In this document: one piece after another, positions 6,428 to 8,458 of the stretch
Numbering within the stretch: the stretch's first letter is position 1
Layout: each line of letters opens with the position of its first letter
The notes under the pieces: model-generated
What the model was told of the DNA's origin: nothing
What the model saw: the letters and a program-made list of their open reading frames with translations, nothing else
The model's database searches: none
Made by a program: the position numbers and the translations under genes
Origin: Pseudomonadota bacterium
Lineage (GTDB): Bacteria > Pseudomonadota > Alphaproteobacteria > Rhodospirillales > UBA2165
Assembly: GCA_027592155.1 (NCBI GenBank)
Contig: JAQCKY010000068.1
Span: forward strand, 1-8,458
Reading direction: 5' to 3'
Length of the DNA stretch: 8,458 bases

Positions 6428-8412
6428 ATGGCTAAAACCATCATGGTCCCATCCCGGATCAAAAAGATTTTCATAAGTTCGTTTCTCGTCGCTGCCACTG
6501 TTTTCGGCGTGAATATGGCGTCCAACGCTGCCGTCGCGGGTGAAACCTGGCAAGGCCCACCCTCTTTATTTACAAAAGGGTGTAGAGATCGCGCAGGCTA
6601 AAGACGATCTTCTGCTTGATGCACCGGCACCAGTTGCCGCGCCGACGAAAAAAGAGGCGGAAGATAAGCCGAAGAGCGCATCTGAAGCGCACGCCGCATT
6701 GTTCACAGAAAACAAGTTCCCGTCGGCCACGACCTGCGGAACCTGTCATCCTCGCCATTTTGAAGAATGGTCTGTCTCGCAGCATTCATATGCTCAGCTC
6801 AGCCCCGTTTATATGGCGTTCCAGAATTTTATTAACGCCCAGGTAAATGGTACCAACGGTGATTTCTGCATTCGCTGCCACAACCAAGTTGGCATGGCGC
6901 AGGGCGAATCTCCGCAGATATCCAACCTGGAGCGTCACCCGACGTCACGTGAAGGCATCACCTGCGTGGTCGCCACCGCGTCCAGTTCGCCTTTAACAAA
7001 GCAAGCGGTCGTTTCCCGGTTGTTCAAGGCGACTTGTTGCAGCCTGTCTTTGGTCCCGCCGGTAACGCCGAACTGAAGCGTGTTCTGGAGAACCCGACAC
7101 AGTTTCGGGTCGTTACCGAGGCCGATAAGCCGGGTCGTAAAATTCATACCGAATCGATCAAATTTACGCCGATTTCCAGCTCAACATTTTGCGGAACCTG
7201 CCATGACGTGACGCTGCTCAACGGTTTCCGTCTCGAAGAAGCCTTCAGCGAGTATCGGTCGGGGCCGGCAGCGGCTAAAGGTATAACCTGCCAAGACTGC
7301 CATATGGGCAAGGTGCAGGGTATTCCGTCCGGCTATAACCAAGGCCCGGCAGCGGTGGTCGGTGGTGTCCCCACCCAGCCCCGTAAGCTGACCAACCACA
7401 TTATGGCGGGACCGGATTATTCGGTTATTCATCCAGGCCTTTTCCCCCACAATGCCGATGCTCAGCAGTTGGCGACGATGGCCGAATGGCTGAAATTCGA
7501 CTACAAGGCCGGCTGGGGTACAGCCAAGTTCGAGGACAACGTTCCGAAGAACATAAAGTTCCCCTCGCCTTGGGATTCCGTGGATGCGCGCTTTGATGCC
7601 CGCGAAATTCTGAACGTCCAGTTTAAGCGCCTCGCGAAAGTCCGGGAGCTCCGGCTTGAAGTGCTGCGTAACGGCTATGCCATCGGTGAAGTTAAGGCCC
7701 TGAAAGCAAGCCCAGACGGACTTGAGTTCTCGGTTGAGGTGAAAAACATCACGGAAGGGCACAACACGCCTACCGGGTTCACCGGAGAACGTCTGGTTTG
7801 GCTGGATATTCAGGTCCACGACCGAGATGGCAAACTGGTCTTTGAGTCCGGCCATACGGATCCGAATGGCGATGTTCTCGATAACGAATCCGCGTTCGTT
7901 CACACGGGCCGACTGCCCGCGGATGACCAGCTGTTCAGCCTGCAATCGCGCTTCCTTGTCCAAAATATTCGGGGCAGTGAGCGTGAACGGACGGTGACAA
8001 TTCCTTACTCACAGACCGCGTTGCCGTTCCTCCGTCCGACACGTTTGTCGCTGATCCTTACCGGTGAAGCGACCGTCGAGCGGAACCATCGCAAGGGTAT
8101 TGAGCCGCTTGGCCACCGCATTGCCAAGTACACGGTCAGCAAAGATAAGTTGACCGGCAAGGGCCCCTATCGCGCGTCGATTAAGTTGCAGGGTCAGATG
8201 GTCCCGATCAACCTGATCACCACGATCCAAGTCGTTGGGTTCGACTATAATATGAGCCCGCGTGAAGTAGGTGACGCCGTTGTCGCGGGACGCGAGGTTA
8301 CCAGCATGCCCTCGGACAACGCGTCCAATTGCAGGCCGATGCCTTCGTTTCTTACCTGGAAGGCCGGACCAACGGTTCAGGTGCTCGCTTCGAGGTACTC
8401 GTTCAATTCTAA
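6428..8412 (+). pseudogene. Exported pentaheme c-type cytochrome, three frame breaks
   Basis: Read across three frames this is one gene of about 660 codons. The start at 6428 has AAGGGGG (6416-6422) 5 nt upstream; an in-frame ATG at 6383 is less likely. The N-terminus is a Sec signal peptide (basic PSRIKK, hydrophobic core, SNAAVAG-ET cleavage region), so the mature protein should be periplasmic with covalent hemes. Heme motifs: CGTCH (6735-6749), CIRCH (6867-6881), a broken CVVCH (6963-6976), CGTCH (7190-7204), CQDCH (7289-7303). The roughly 370-residue C-terminal part has no CXXCH and carries EGHNTPTGF and ERLVWLDIQV, a motif pattern I recall from C-terminal domains of other multiheme cytochromes. 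Frame 2 runs to about 6577, frame 3 to 6971, frame 2 to about 8297, then frame 1 to TAA at 8410-8412. Each break is explained by a single-base change. It is either a recent pseudogene or carries sequence errors. Electron partners and substrate are unknown. Confidence 0.8.
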
Positions 8413-8458
8413 GAAATACCGAACGACAAAATTGAAAAACGCCGGTGGAAATTTCACC

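Noticed and set aside
6569..6601. Programmed frameshifting in the cytochrome
   Set aside because: The shift needed is +1, with no prfB-like stop or Shine-Dalgarno arrangement at A4G3. Two further breaks in the same gene argue for lesions or errors.
7181..7963. 260-residue open frame on the minus strand
   Set aside because: It is antisense to the cytochrome segment that carries two heme motifs in the plus-strand frame, and it has no recognisable motif or ribosome binding site.
1..8458. CRISPR array, tRNA, rRNA, insertion sequence
   Set aside because: No regularly spaced repeats, cloverleaf, rRNA stretches, transposase motifs or terminal inverted repeats were recognised by eye on either strand.

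Overview
The window looks like chromosomal DNA from an alphaproteobacterium, probably Rhodospirillales-like. The reasons are the moderately GC-rich coding sequence, the gene order priA / tal (divergent) / DUF484 / xerC that is common in alphaproteobacteria, and the individual protein sequences. This is a judgement from gene content and familiarity, not from a search, and the genus cannot be named.

Layout. Positions 1-237 hold no gene but contain small hairpins. priA (238-2439) lies on the minus strand and is complete. A 197-bp divergent spacer (2440-2636) with three small palindromes separates it from a tight plus-strand cluster: tal (2637-3299), a DUF484/GAF-like gene (3303-4022) and xerC (4007-4957, overlapping the previous gene by 16 bp). 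After an 87-bp spacer rich in TACG repeats comes a dihydrodipicolinate-synthase-superfamily lyase (5045-6025). It keeps the Schiff-base lysine but has lost the DapA substrate-binding residues. A gene-free, AT-rich stretch of about 400 bp follows (6026-6427). The right quarter (6428-8412) is one exported pentaheme c-type cytochrome gene of about 660 codons, with frame breaks at about 6574-6580, 6971-6972 and 8297-8299.

How the genes relate. priA (replication restart) and xerC (chromosome dimer resolution, with DUF484 as its usual neighbour) are housekeeping DNA-maintenance genes, and tal belongs to the pentose phosphate pathway. The lyase and the cytochrome look like accessory metabolism placed downstream of this conserved block, and nothing in the sequence ties them to each other.

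Most notable points. The cytochrome reads well only when three single-base lesions are repaired, and one lesion falls inside the third CXXCH heme motif and removes it. Two active-site residues in tal (E57 and F129) point to transaldolase rather than fructose-6-phosphate aldolase. I did not find a convincing new multi-gene system here.
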